Below are positions 36,113 to 45,292 of a stretch of DNA of 55,881 nucleotides, piece by piece. How positions within the stretch are numbered: position 1 is the stretch's first letter; every line of letters begins with the position of its first letter. A model generated the notes under the pieces. That model saw nothing but the letters and a program-made list of their open reading frames with translations, ran no database searches and was not told the DNA's origin. The stretch is from Segetibacter sp. (GTDB taxonomy: Bacteria; Bacteroidota; Bacteroidia; Chitinophagales; Chitinophagaceae): NCBI RefSeq assembly GCF_025963695.1, contig NZ_JAOQAH010000060.1, forward strand, positions 1 through 55,881. The letters are read 5' to 3'. The position numbers were made by a program, and so were the translations under genes.

Positions 36113-37589
36113 TGTGCAAATGCATCTCCAATACTTTTTTCCATTCCTGGTAGAGTTTATTATAACCTTCCTGGTTGCCTGGCTCAACTAACTGTAAACG
36201 CTTCATTTTACTAAACGCTTCCTGCTCATTTGCAAAAGCCTTCGCTCCTATTCCGGCACCAATTGCGGCACCAATACTTCCGTCACTTTCATACAACTCT
36301 ACAGGAACACCTGTGGCATTTACAAAAGCTTCTGTAAACAGTTGACTTAAAAACATATTCGATTTTCCAGCCCTGATGATGGTAGGGTTCATTCCATTTT
36401 CGCGCATGATGTCGAGACCATACCTAAAGGCAAAAGCAATACCTTCCTGGGCTGCACGAAATATGTGTGCACGGGTATGAATATTTAAGTCGATGCCATG
36501 AAAGTGACAACCGATTATTTTATTGTTCAACATTCTTTCCGCACCATTTCCAAAAGGAAGTATATATAGTCCGTTACTTCCCGGAGCTATTTTCAAAGCC
36601 GCCTCATCAATTTTTTTATAAGACAGATCGGGAGCGATGTTATCGCGAACCCAACGATTTAAAATTCCGGTTCCATTAATACACAGAAGCACACCAAGAC
36701 GCTTCTCATCCCTTGCATGGTTTACATGCGCAAAAGTGTTTACACGTGAGTGTCTGTCATAGGCAAGCTGATCGCTTACACCGTAAATAACACCCGAAGT
36801 GCCGGCAGTGGCAGCTACCTCCCCTGGATTAAGCACATTTAATGATAATGCATTGTTAGGCTGGTCACCCGCCTTGTAAGTTACAGGTATCCCCTGCTTT
36901 AAACCCAATGACACGGCTATTTCCTTTTGAAGATAACCATGTTCAGAAAATACCGGATTTACATTTGGGATAAAGGATGATTCAAATTTAAAATGGTTTA
37001 TCACATCATCCGATAAGCCATCTTTTTGAAAGTCCCAGAAAACGCCCTCAGAAAGTGCAGAAGCGCTTGTGGTCACTTGACCTGTAAGCTTCATCGCTAT
37101 ATAGTCGCCGGGAAGCATGACTTTGTCGATGGAATCGTACACTCCAGGTTCATTTTCCTTTACCCACGCCAATTTAGAAGCCGTGAAGTTGCCGGGTGAA
37201 TTGAGCAGGTGTGATAAAGCGTTCTGCTCCCCGATAGCCTCGAAAGCCTTTTCACCAAAAGGGACTGCACGGCTGTCGCACCATATAATTGAATCGCGAA
37301 GCACTTGCTGGTTTTTATCTACAACAACTAACCCGTGCATCTGGTACGCAATACCGATTGCGCCAATATCAATGAGCTTTATGTTACTATTATTGCCTAC
37401 AAGCTTAATTGCCTGCTGTACGTGTTCCCACCACATTTCTGCCGATTGTTCTGCCCAGCCTGGGTAAAGTGATTTTATCTCACTTTCAGTTTCTGGAAAC
37501 TGTGCAGATGCCACACATTGTTGTGTTTGAGAATCGACCACTGAAACTTTAATAGAAGATGTACCAACGTCAATACCTAATAATAGCAT
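36081..37589 (-). CDS. xylB: Xylulokinase
   Basis: 502 residues, an FGGY kinase phosphorylating D-xylulose to xylulose 5-phosphate. GIDVGTSSIK (5-14), AYQMHGLV (81-88) of the sugar site, IIWCDSRA (101-108) and catalytic Asp242 in KAGDQPNNA identify xylulokinase. The C-terminal KVEEGIGHKA is encoded by an AAGGCATAAGG word repeat and closely resembles the KVEGKRHKAE linker of the FAD dehydrogenase at 42143. It is the first gene of the minus-strand pentose block, divergent from the AraC-type regulator (212-nt gap). Confidence 0.94.
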   Translation of the reverse strand: MLLLGIDVGTSSIKVSVVDSQTQQCVASAQFPETESEIKSLYPGWAEQSAEMWWEHVQQAIKLVGNNSNIKLIDIGAIGIAYQMHGLVVVDKNQQVLRDSIIWCDSRAVPFGEKAFEAIGEQNALSHLLNSPGNFTASKLAWVKENEPGVYDSIDKVMLPGDYIAMKLTGQVTTSASALSEGVFWDFQKDGLSDDVINHFKFESSFIPNVNPVFSEHGYLQKEIAVSLGLKQGIPVTYKAGDQPNNALSLNVLNPGEVAATAGTSGVIYGVSDQLAYDRHSRVNTFAHVNHARDEKRLGVLLCINGTGILNRWVRDNIAPDLSYKKIDEAALKIAPGSNGLYILPFGNGAERMLNNKIIGCHFHGIDLNIHTRAHIFRAAQEGIAFAFRYGLDIMRENGMNPTIIRAGKSNMFLSQLFTEAFVNATGVPVELYESDGSIGAAIGAGIGAKAFANEQEAFSKMKRLQLVEPGNQEGYNKLYQEWKKVLEMHLHKVEEGIGHKA

Positions 37590-37801
37590 GGTTACCTGGA
37601 TTAATAATAAAACAAACTTGTTTACTTATTAATTGCATATATGAAAGCGGAGAACTATCGAAACTGGCAAGCTTTACAGTATTGCAACGGGCTGCAATTT
37701 AAATTCAATTAAAGAAAACTTCTACTACTTTTTTATATATTACCTAAACTATTTTAACTAAAAGGCCACCTTCAAAAACCTATCTTACTTAATATTGTAT
37801 T

Positions 37802-38656
37802 ATGAAGCCTTTAATTGAGCAACTTCCACTTTCCGATAACACCTCTTTTGTTGCGCGCATCCATCGTACACCCAATTTTGAAGTGAACTGGCATCAGCAT
37901 ATAGAGTATGAACTGATACTTTTTACAGAAGGTGCAGGCCTCAGCTTCATAGGAAATTACGTAGGTGAGTTTGAAGTGGGAGATGTTTTCTTTCTGGGAG
38001 CCAATGTGCCTCATACTTTTAAAAAAAGCGGCGATGTTATTACCAGCGCCATTGTTGTTCATTTTCGCGAAGAGTTTTGGGGAAATGAATTTTTGAATTT
38101 GCCGGAGAGCAAAGAAATCAGGCACCTTCTGAAAAACGCTTTACATGGACTGAAAATAAAAGGAAAAAGCAAACAACTGCTCAATGCATTAATTACCTCG
38201 CTGGAAAAGGAGAAAGGATTTAGAAGAATTATTACTTTATGCGAATGCCTGGACTTGCTTGCAAAACAAGAAGAGTTTGACACGCTTTCAACACAGGAAG
38301 TGAAAGAGGTAAATAATAAAAACAGGGAACGGATAGACCGGATATTTCACTTTACCATGGAAAATTTCAGAGAGTCGATTCAGTTATCAACTATTGCGAG
38401 GTTAGCAGACCTGAGCATACCTGCTTTCTGCAATTACTTCAAAAAAAGCACACGGAAACGATATATAGACTTTTTAAATGAAGTTAGAATAGGATACGCG
38501 TGCAAACTGTTAACCAATGATACAAGTATAACGATAGAGGGAGCCTGTTATGAAAGTGGCTTTAGTACGATTGCTAATTTCAATAAACAGTTTTTAAAGG
38601 TGAAGGCCATGACGCCATCCAAATACAGAAAAGTTTTTTCACTGCGTCAACTGTAG
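37802..38656 (+). CDS. AraC-family transcriptional regulator with cupin sensor domain
   Basis: 284 residues. The N-terminal cupin (about 15-95: FEVNWHQHIEYELILFTEG, VGDVFFLGANVPHTF) probably binds a sugar. The C-terminal AraC pair of helix-turn-helix motifs (about 185-283) includes IARLADLSIPAFCNYFKK and ACYESGFSTIANFNKQFLK with PSKYRK. It is divergent from xylB and is the only transcription factor in the locus, so it is the likely activator of xylose/arabinose genes; the effector is inferred. The Nudix-type AraR of other Bacteroidota is not present nearby. Confidence 0.9.
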   Translation: MKPLIEQLPLSDNTSFVARIHRTPNFEVNWHQHIEYELILFTEGAGLSFIGNYVGEFEVGDVFFLGANVPHTFKKSGDVITSAIVVHFREEFWGNEFLNLPESKEIRHLLKNALHGLKIKGKSKQLLNALITSLEKEKGFRRIITLCECLDLLAKQEEFDTLSTQEVKEVNNKNRERIDRIFHFTMENFRESIQLSTIARLADLSIPAFCNYFKKSTRKRYIDFLNEVRIGYACKLLTNDTSITIEGACYESGFSTIANFNKQFLKVKAMTPSKYRKVFSLRQL

Positions 38657-38688
38657 TTTTTTCTGCAAGAGTCTTAAAAAAACAGTAT

Positions 38689-38715
38689 AAAAAAACCTGC
38701 AATAACAATTGCAGG
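38689..38715 (-). terminator. Terminator of the 55-residue small gene
   Basis: CCTGCAAT (38696-38703) and ATTGCAGG (38708-38715), 8 bp with a 4-nt loop. The run of seven A at 38689-38695 provides the U-tract for minus-strand transcription. It also helps separate the convergent AraC gene. Confidence 0.8.
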
Positions 38716-38739
38716 CTATCATTATAACTGTAAAGTTCA

Positions 38740-38907
38740 TTACACTATTGTTGGCCGCCCAACGTTCTCAATATAGTCGTAAGCTTCAATGTCATTATTT
38801 GTCACAAAGCTGTCTTTAATTGAAGGTTTAGTATTTTCAGACACAAAATAAATTGCTATAGCTGAAGCAATACCTGCGATGCTTGCAAAAATTAAAATAT
38901 TTTTCAT
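38740..38907 (-). CDS. Small membrane-anchored protein, 55 residues
   Basis: ATG (38905-38907) to TAA (38740-38742), followed at 25 nt by its own terminator, which argues for a real transcription unit. The protein has a basic start (MKN), one hydrophobic helix (ILIFASIAGIASAIAIYFV, residues 4-22), then a polar tail containing SIKDSFVTNNDIEAYDYIEN and ending GRPTIV. It would be an N-in single-pass protein with a short periplasmic tail. I do not recognise the family. Position beside the AraC regulator may be chance. Confidence 0.6.
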   Translation of the reverse strand: MKNILIFASIAGIASAIAIYFVSENTKPSIKDSFVTNNDIEAYDYIENVGRPTIV

Positions 38908-38972
38908 TTTTATTTGTTTTTAAAAGTATAGTTAGTGCAATTGGCATACCAGCAAAAAACAAAAGAGTGTGA

Positions 38973-39401
38973 CTACTTTTTTATTAATTGATTGAATTTT
39001 TTCAACTCTCCAATCTCCAGGGGTGATAATACTTCATTGTTTTCATACTTCGCTTTAAAAAATAATACCCGCTTATGTTGAGGATACTTTGCTAAAATTT
39101 CTTCGATCATTTGGCCGGTACCCTCTTCTTTTTCAAACATTGGTTTTTGTGCCGGAAGCTCAGACTTATCTCTTGTCGGCATCTTATTTATGATTGCTTC
39201 CACCGTAGCGAGCTTGCCTGGCGCAATGTTCTTTATTTTGGATGCTTTACTGTGCAGCCCCTGTAATTGCTTTTTACTAAGACTTCCCCGTTCCTGGTAT
39301 TGTTTATATAAACTAATAACGAACGATGAAACCGGGTAGGCAAGAACACACTCTTCCAACACCTCGTTTATGATATCAAGTCCTTGTTTTTTCTGTAACA
39401 T
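38973..39401 (-). CDS. Hypothetical protein with an internal duplication
   Basis: 142 residues, soluble, Lys/Glu/Gln-rich, no signal peptide. Two segments look homologous: residues about 19-49 (VLAYPVSSFVISLYKQYQER then GSLSKKQLQGL) and 102-133 (ILAKYPQHKRVLFFKAKYEN then NEVLSPLEIGEL), sharing the pattern [I/V]LA-x-YP, a helix, Tyr, and [V/S]LS-x2-[Q/E]-[L/I]-x-[G]-[E/G]-L. They are joined by a charged linker containing MPTRDK. It is probably an all-helical repeat protein. I recognise no family. It is divergent from the GH29 gene. Confidence 0.65.
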   Translation of the reverse strand: MLQKKQGLDIINEVLEECVLAYPVSSFVISLYKQYQERGSLSKKQLQGLHSKASKIKNIAPGKLATVEAIINKMPTRDKSELPAQKPMFEKEEGTGQMIEEILAKYPQHKRVLFFKAKYENNEVLSPLEIGELKKFNQLIKK

Positions 39402-39624
39402 TCTTGTTGAGCTATTCAGACAAAAGTAAGAAAGTCTTTATAGCACCTAACGTTTACAAAAAGATCGACCAAAAAATTACCTAGTTGAACCGGATGTAAT
39501 TCTTCCTTAACCCGTTTTATAGTTTTAAATAATTAATTATAAAAACTTCAATAGAACGCTATTTCGCCTGATTACATGCGTAATTCAATGATAGCCTCAT
39601 TCATTAATTAAACAGATATTTACC

Positions 39625-41115
39625 ATGAGTTTACCCAAAAACTGTTTAATGAAAAAGGAAATCGTTGCATCTGTAATCATTGCATTAGCCATTTTTTTAT
39701 TTGCCTTCAACCCGCCTTATTTAAACAAAAATGCCGGTCCGCCGGCGCCGCTCTATCCTTTGCCTACAGAAAAGCAAATGGGATGGCATGAAATGGAGAT
39801 GAACGCTTTCATTCATTTTACCACCAACACTTTTACGGGACTTGAATGGGGCTTTGGAAATGAAAGCAATTCCATCTTTAATCCCTCATCTCTTAACGCG
39901 ACACAATGGGTGAGAACTTTAAAAGACGCCGGTTTCAAAGGAGTTATTCTCACTAGCAAACATCACGATGGTTTTTGCCTATGGCCAAGCAAATACACAC
40001 AACATTCTGTAAAAAATAGTCCATGGAAAAATGGTAAAGGAGATGTTGTGAAAGATGTTGCTGATGCATGCAAAAAAGAAGGTTTAAAGTTCGGCGTTTA
40101 TCTTTCGCCGTGGGACAGGAACCATCCGGAGTATGGAAAGCCCGCTTACGTGGAGTATTACCGCAATCAATTGAAGGAATTGTTTACCAACTATGGTTCT
40201 GTCTTCGAAATGTGGTTTGACGGAGCTAATGGAGGAAATGGTTTTTATGGCGGCGCCAATGAAACACGTAAGATTAACGGAGCCACTTACTATGATTGGC
40301 CTACTACGCTTAATGTAGTTAGAGCAATTCAACCTAATGTACTTTTTTTTAGCGATGCAGGTCCTGATTTGCGTTGGTGCGGAAATGAAAGGGGGACTGC
40401 CGGAGAAACCAACTGGAACACCATTACAAATGATACGCTTTACGCAGGCAAACCGGGAATTGAGAAACTACTGAATACAGGGTCTGAAAATGGAACTAAA
40501 TGGATTCCTTCTGAAGTAGACGTATCCATCAGGAAAGGATGGTTTTATCACCCTCAAGAAGATACCCTGGTAAAGTCTCCGGAAACTTTATTTAATATTT
40601 ACCTTACAACTGTTGGCCGTGGCTCAACGCTGTTGCTAAATGTACCGCCGGATCAACGAGGGCTGTTTCATGAAAACGATGTAAAGGCTTTACAAGGATT
40701 TAAGAAATTGCTTGATCAGGAGTTTAAAACAAACGTTGCCAAGAATGCCGTTGTAAAAGGAAGCGCGTTCAGAGGTAATGATCCAAATTATTCGCCTTCG
40801 AATGTAACCGACGGAAAAAAAGCTACTTATTGGGCCACGGACGATAATGTAACGAGCGGTTCGATTGAAATTAATTTGAATAAGACACAACCATTAAAAT
40901 ATATAATGCTGCAGGAATACATTCGGTTGGGCCAGAGAGTAAAATCATTTACAGTAGAAGTTTTGAGCGATAATCGATGGAGAGAAGTTGCAGCGGGAAC
41001 CACAATTGGATACAAACGTATTTTAAAGCTTAATGAGGTAAGCACGAATAAGGTTAGAATAAACATCAAAAATGCTAAGGCATGCCCTGTAATATCAAAC
41101 GTTGAAATATTCTAA
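39625..41115 (+). CDS. Secreted GH29 alpha-L-fucosidase with C-terminal F5/8-type domain
   Basis: 496 residues from the ATG at 39625; an in-frame ATG at 39649 would give a more canonical signal peptide (MKKEIVASVII) and may be the true start. The GH29 barrel spans about 45-340 with HFTTNTFTGLEWG, TSKHHDGFCLWPSK, and the nucleophile Asp199 in FEMWFDGANGG. A beta-sandwich of F5/8 type C (CBM32-like) type occupies about 365-496 (NAVVKGSAFRGNDPNY, ATYWATDD). It would hydrolyse terminal alpha-L-fucose from glycans outside the cell or in the periplasm. A terminator lies at 41297-41326. Confidence 0.9.
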   Translation: MSLPKNCLMKKEIVASVIIALAIFLFAFNPPYLNKNAGPPAPLYPLPTEKQMGWHEMEMNAFIHFTTNTFTGLEWGFGNESNSIFNPSSLNATQWVRTLKDAGFKGVILTSKHHDGFCLWPSKYTQHSVKNSPWKNGKGDVVKDVADACKKEGLKFGVYLSPWDRNHPEYGKPAYVEYYRNQLKELFTNYGSVFEMWFDGANGGNGFYGGANETRKINGATYYDWPTTLNVVRAIQPNVLFFSDAGPDLRWCGNERGTAGETNWNTITNDTLYAGKPGIEKLLNTGSENGTKWIPSEVDVSIRKGWFYHPQEDTLVKSPETLFNIYLTTVGRGSTLLLNVPPDQRGLFHENDVKALQGFKKLLDQEFKTNVAKNAVVKGSAFRGNDPNYSPSNVTDGKKATYWATDDNVTSGSIEINLNKTQPLKYIMLQEYIRLGQRVKSFTVEVLSDNRWREVAAGTTIGYKRILKLNEVSTNKVRINIKNAKACPVISNVEIF

Positions 41116-41296
41116 CAGCTTCCACTTAAATTAAAAAAAAATACTTTTACTGTCTTTTTGGGTTATCAGTAAAACTATTATGGGTTATAATTGTATTTGG
41201 TTGGGATGATATTTGCGATGTAATACCAGTGGCCGTTCTAACCTAACAACCACATCCAATATCTATTTAATGCCCGACGTTTTTTAATGTCCTAAT

Positions 41297-41326
41297 GAAA
41301 AGCCTCCTTTCCAGGAAGCTTTTTTT
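41297..41326 (+). terminator. Terminator downstream of the fucosidase
   Basis: AGCCTCCT pairs with AGGAAGCT (one mismatch), flanked by AAAA and TTTTTTT, about 180 nt after the stop codon. Confidence 0.6.
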
Positions 41327-41374
41327 GTTATACGCATAGCCCAAGTCGATCTGCGTAGTTTGTTCTTTAAACTA

Positions 41375-41872
41375 TTACTTGGCTTTCTTTTTAATGACAC
41401 TAATATCTCCACTACATTCCAAAAAGGCCTCTTCAACATCGTCGAGAGAGTTGGTGTTACCTTGCAGCCTTACACCCTCTAAAAGATCATCTTCACTCAA
41501 AAGACTTTCACTCAAATTTTTTTTGTCAATTCTTCCTTGTTGATACAAACTTTTATGCTGTCCTTTTATAAGAATGGCAAAGTCTTTATTTTGGATAGAA
41601 AGCCACGAAACTAACCGCGTCATAAGAACCATTACAAGGCCAGATATTACAACGGCAAAGAATGGAGAGGCACCTACGACTCCCCGGCTAAGTATTGCTC
41701 CTAACATAATTATAATGATATTATCGAAAGAAGAACTTTTTCCAAACGTTTTTAACCCGGCAATACGAATAAGTATAACGGCAATTATGTACATAACAAA
41801 TGTTCGACTACCTATCTGCACTGCATTCAGTTCTTTACCCTCTCCGAATATTTCGGTTATAATATTCATCAT
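41375..41872 (-). CDS. DUF421 / YetF-type membrane protein
   Basis: 165 residues. Three N-terminal transmembrane helices (about 20-42, 48-66, 70-90), with the YetF signature GKSSSFDNIIIIMLGAILSRG between them, and a C-terminal cytoplasmic domain of about 70 residues (LIKGQHKSLYQQGRID, LLSEDDLLEGVRLQG). Shorter than Bacillus YetF-type proteins (about 230), as is usual in Bacteroidota. Function unknown; some relatives are linked to sporulation or stress. Confidence 0.85.
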   Translation of the reverse strand: MMNIITEIFGEGKELNAVQIGSRTFVMYIIAVILIRIAGLKTFGKSSSFDNIIIIMLGAILSRGVVGASPFFAVVISGLVMVLMTRLVSWLSIQNKDFAILIKGQHKSLYQQGRIDKKNLSESLLSEDDLLEGVRLQGNTNSLDDVEEAFLECSGDISVIKKKAK

Positions 41873-41990
41873 TTAAGCTTTTGTTTAATATTTAATGTAT
41901 TTCCTGCTAACCGTTCAGTTCAAAAGTTATACCCGCAATGATCTTCCTGATTCAATGTCTTATACGTTTTTAACAGCCGAATTTAGTACG

Positions 41991-42013
41991 AAAAGTACAA
42001 GAGTGCGACGCAA
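41991..42013 (+). repeat. Dispersed intergenic element, copy 9
   Basis: AAAAGTACAAG, AGTGCGACGCAA, then GGGGGCTTAATAGCAGTA, carrying the right-hand extension seen at copies 4 and 8. It lies between the divergent DUF421 and FAD-dehydrogenase genes. Confidence 0.88.
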
Positions 42014-42142
42014 GGGGGCTTAATAGCAGTACTTCACCCTGCTTAATAAAATTGTTTTTGTAAGCATTGATCCTTTCCTAATTATTGAACGACTGGCAAT
42101 ATTTACCCTTTCTTTAAAAACAGCTTATTTTTACGGCGATTT

Positions 42143-45130
42143 ATGAAAGCGACAACTACACTAATGACAGAGAAGTTAAAAACATTAGCTCGTGAATTGG
42201 AGGGGGAATTATACGATGATAAAAGGATGCGGATTTTATATGCTACAGATGCATCAGCTTACAGGGAAATGCCGTTGGCGGTAACGTTACCCAAATCAGT
42301 ATCAGACTTAAAAAAACTAATTGCTTTTGCGCGTGCTGAAGGCACTTCGCTAATACCACGTACAGCAGGCACCTCGCTGGCAGGCCAGGTGGTAGGGAAC
42401 GGAATCGTTGTGGATGTGTCGAAAAACTTTACGAAAATACTTGAACTAAACACAGCCGAAAATTGGGTACGGGTACAACCGGGCGTGATACGTGATGAGC
42501 TAAACATGTTTTTAAAACCTCATGGCCTGTTTTTCGGACCTGAAACTTCTACCGCTAACAGGGCGATGATTGGAGGGATGGTGGGTAACAACTCGTGCGG
42601 ATCAAACTCAGTTGTGTATAGAAGTACCCGCGAACACACGATCGAAATAAAAGCCCTGCTAAGCGACGGATCTGAGGCTGAGTTTAAGACATTATCAATT
42701 GATGATTTCCATGCAAAGTGCGAGGGAGAAACATTAGAAGCGGGCATTTATAAAACCGTAAGAAAGCTTTTGAGTAATTACGACAACCAGGTAGAGATCC
42801 GGAAAGAATTCCCTAAGAAAACTGTGGAGCGGCGAAATACCGGTTATGCAGTTGATGTGTTGCTTGAGGCCGCACCTTTTACCGCAGGTGGTGAAGATTT
42901 TAATTTTTGTAAACTAATCGCAGGCTCTGAAGGTACGCTGGCTTTTATGACAGAAATAAAGCTGAATGTGGTACCGCTTCCGCCTAAAGAAGCAGGTTTG
43001 CTTTGTGTACACTTTAATAGTATTGATGAAGCTTTACGAGCAAACTTAATAGCGCTTAAATATAACCCGAGTGCAAGTGAGCTGATAGACCATTACATAC
43101 TTGAATGCACAAAAGACAACATTGAGCAAATTCAAAACCGCTTTTTTGTAAAGGGAGACCCGGGAGCTATACTCGTGATTGAATATGCTAGAACCAACCA
43201 GGATGAAGTGATTGAAATAGCCAAAAAGGTGGAAGCTGAAATGCGGGCGGAAGGGCTCGGCTATCATTTTCCTTTACTGTTTGGCAATGACACAAAGAAG
43301 ATTTGGACGCTTCGAAAAGCAGGGCTGGGATTATTAAGCAACTTACCCGGAGATGAAAAAGCCGTTCCTGTGATTGAAGATACTGCTGTTGATGTAAATG
43401 ATCTTCCCGCTTACATACGTGAGTTTAACGAAATACTAAAAAAACACGGACTTCATTCTGTGCATTATGCTCATGCCGGTTCCGGAGAGATTCACCTGCG
43501 TCCCATTATCAATTTAAAAACAGAAGAAGGCAACAGGTTGTTTAGAGTAATTGCAGAAGAAATTGCCTCTCTTGTGAAAAAATACGACGGCTCACTAAGC
43601 GGTGAGCATGGTGATGGGAGGTTGCGGGGCGAATTTATTGAGCAGATGGTTGGTAAAAAGAATTACCAGCTTTTGAAAGAAATTAAAAAGAGCTGGGATC
43701 CGCAGAACATTTTCAATCCTAATAAGATTGTTGATACCCCTTCGATGAATACCATGCTCAGGTATACGCCGGGCCAGAAAACACCCGATTTTAAAACTGT
43801 TTTTCGTTACCAAAATCAGGATGTGTTGCAACATGCGGAGCAATGCAATGGTTCGGGAGATTGCCGCAAAACTGAGTTATCGGGCGGAACTATGTGTCCA
43901 TCTTTTATGGCTACAAGAAGTGAAAGAGATACCACCAGGGCAAGGGCCAACATTTTAAGAGAATTTCTTACCAATTCAACTAAACTAAACAGGTTCGATC
44001 ATGAAGAGATTAAAGATGTAATGGACTTGTGCATTAGCTGCAAAGGATGTAAATCAGAATGCCCCTCTAATGTTGATATGGCCAAGCTGAAAGCAGAGTT
44101 TTTGCAGCACTATTACGACGCAAACGGGGTACCCTTTCGTTCAAGACTGATTGCAAATTTCAACAATTCTGCTAAGCTAGGTTCCATTATGCCGGGCATG
44201 TACAACTTCGTAATGACCAACAAAAGCATTAGTAAGCTGGTTAAAAAATTCTCCGGTTTTGCAGCGGAACGGTCGATGCCGACTATGTATAAAACCACAT
44301 TAAGAAGCTGGTTTGAGAAACATAGGAAGGTGGAAGGTAAAAGGCATAAGGCCGAAAGCCTTTCTGCCCCTACACCTTACCCCTTAAACCCTAAATCGCT
44401 GAAGAAAGTTTACCTGTTTTGCGACGAGTTTACCAACTATAACGATACAGAAATTGGAATAAAAGCGATTTTATTACTGGAGAAGTTGGGGTATGAAGTA
44501 GAAATTCCAAAACATGAAGAAAGTGGACGGGCATGGCTTTCAAAAGGACTGCTGCGGGATGCAAAAAAGATTGCGCAGAAGAATGTTGCTCTGCTAAGTC
44601 CAATTATAACCGGGGATACTCCATTAATAGGTATTGAACCTTCTGCAATACTTACTTTCAGAGACGAGTACGTTGATTTGGTCGACGATGCAGATCTTGA
44701 AAAAGCACAGGAATTGTCGTCGAATGTGTATTTAATAGATGAGTTTTTAACAAAAGAAGCAGCAAAAGGCAATATAGCTAAGGAACAATTTACAAAGGCT
44801 GAAAAGCTAATAAAGCTTCACGGTCATTGCCAGCAAAAAGCCTGGTCTGCCCTTTCGGCTTCTGTAAAAATGTTATCTATTCCGGAAAATTATAAAGTAG
44901 AAACAATCCCATCCGGGTGCTGTGGAATGGCGGGCTCGTTCGGATATGAAAAGGAGCATTACGATATATCGATGCAAATAGGAGAATTGGTTTTATTACC
45001 AACCGTAAGGCAACAACCTGAAGACGTAATTATAGCCGCTCCCGGAACCAGTTGTCGCCATCAGATAAAAGACGGAACCGGGAGAAAAGCACTGCACACC
45101 GTAGAAGTTTTGTACGAAGCTTTAGTGTAA
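42143..45130 (+). CDS. FAD-binding / 4Fe-4S / CCG-domain dehydrogenase (D-lactate or glycolate type)
   Basis: 995 residues. Order: FAD-binding_4 (about 40-185; PRTAGTSLAGQ, GPETSTANRAMIGGMVGNNS), FAD-linked oxidase C-terminal domain (about 230-530; HAGSGEIHLRP, GSLSGEHGDGRLRGEF), an Fe-S domain with Cys about 567-585 and CISCKGCKSECP about 630-641, and a CCG/HdrD-like domain ending PSGCCGMAGSFGYE near 925. Such fusions oxidise D-2-hydroxy acids and pass electrons to quinone. A segment at about 732-756 (44325-44396) is encoded by word-repeat DNA, is Pro/Lys-rich and unlike the family. A possible -7 box TATTTTTA (42126-42133) lies 10 nt before the ATG. Confidence 0.9.
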   Translation: MKATTTLMTEKLKTLARELEGELYDDKRMRILYATDASAYREMPLAVTLPKSVSDLKKLIAFARAEGTSLIPRTAGTSLAGQVVGNGIVVDVSKNFTKILELNTAENWVRVQPGVIRDELNMFLKPHGLFFGPETSTANRAMIGGMVGNNSCGSNSVVYRSTREHTIEIKALLSDGSEAEFKTLSIDDFHAKCEGETLEAGIYKTVRKLLSNYDNQVEIRKEFPKKTVERRNTGYAVDVLLEAAPFTAGGEDFNFCKLIAGSEGTLAFMTEIKLNVVPLPPKEAGLLCVHFNSIDEALRANLIALKYNPSASELIDHYILECTKDNIEQIQNRFFVKGDPGAILVIEYARTNQDEVIEIAKKVEAEMRAEGLGYHFPLLFGNDTKKIWTLRKAGLGLLSNLPGDEKAVPVIEDTAVDVNDLPAYIREFNEILKKHGLHSVHYAHAGSGEIHLRPIINLKTEEGNRLFRVIAEEIASLVKKYDGSLSGEHGDGRLRGEFIEQMVGKKNYQLLKEIKKSWDPQNIFNPNKIVDTPSMNTMLRYTPGQKTPDFKTVFRYQNQDVLQHAEQCNGSGDCRKTELSGGTMCPSFMATRSERDTTRARANILREFLTNSTKLNRFDHEEIKDVMDLCISCKGCKSECPSNVDMAKLKAEFLQHYYDANGVPFRSRLIANFNNSAKLGSIMPGMYNFVMTNKSISKLVKKFSGFAAERSMPTMYKTTLRSWFEKHRKVEGKRHKAESLSAPTPYPLNPKSLKKVYLFCDEFTNYNDTEIGIKAILLLEKLGYEVEIPKHEESGRAWLSKGLLRDAKKIAQKNVALLSPIITGDTPLIGIEPSAILTFRDEYVDLVDDADLEKAQELSSNVYLIDEFLTKEAAKGNIAKEQFTKAEKLIKLHGHCQQKAWSALSASVKMLSIPENYKVETIPSGCCGMAGSFGYEKEHYDISMQIGELVLLPTVRQQPEDVIIAAPGTSCRHQIKDGTGRKALHTVEVLYEALV
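44325..44396. repeat. Word-repeat tract inside a coding sequence
   Basis: A purine half with AAGGTGGAAGGTAAAAGGC and ATAAGG, then a pyrimidine half with CCCCTACACCTTACCCC. It is in frame and encodes a 24-residue linker before the CCG domain of the FAD dehydrogenase. AAGGTGGAAG and GGCATAAGGC are shared exactly with the xylB 3' end. Confidence 0.55.
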
Positions 45131-45160
45131 GTAAAAAAACACCTGCGTTAATAAACCAAC

Positions 45161-45209
45161 AAAAGAGCGAAGGCCAAAGAAAATTTTTTCTTTGGCCTTC
45201 GCTCTTTTT
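45161..45209. terminator. Very strong bidirectional terminator
   Basis: A perfect 22-bp stem (45161-45182 with 45187-45208) with a 4-nt loop. Its core is GAGCGAAGGCCAAAG. A- and T-runs flank both arms, so it serves the convergent FAD dehydrogenase and NUDIX genes. Confidence 0.85.
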
Positions 45210-45292
45210 ATTACCCGTTAAGTATCGATAAACGCTTTTATCAAAAAAAGCAGAACTGGTATTATAAAAATCAACGGGCTTGTTCGGTTGTT

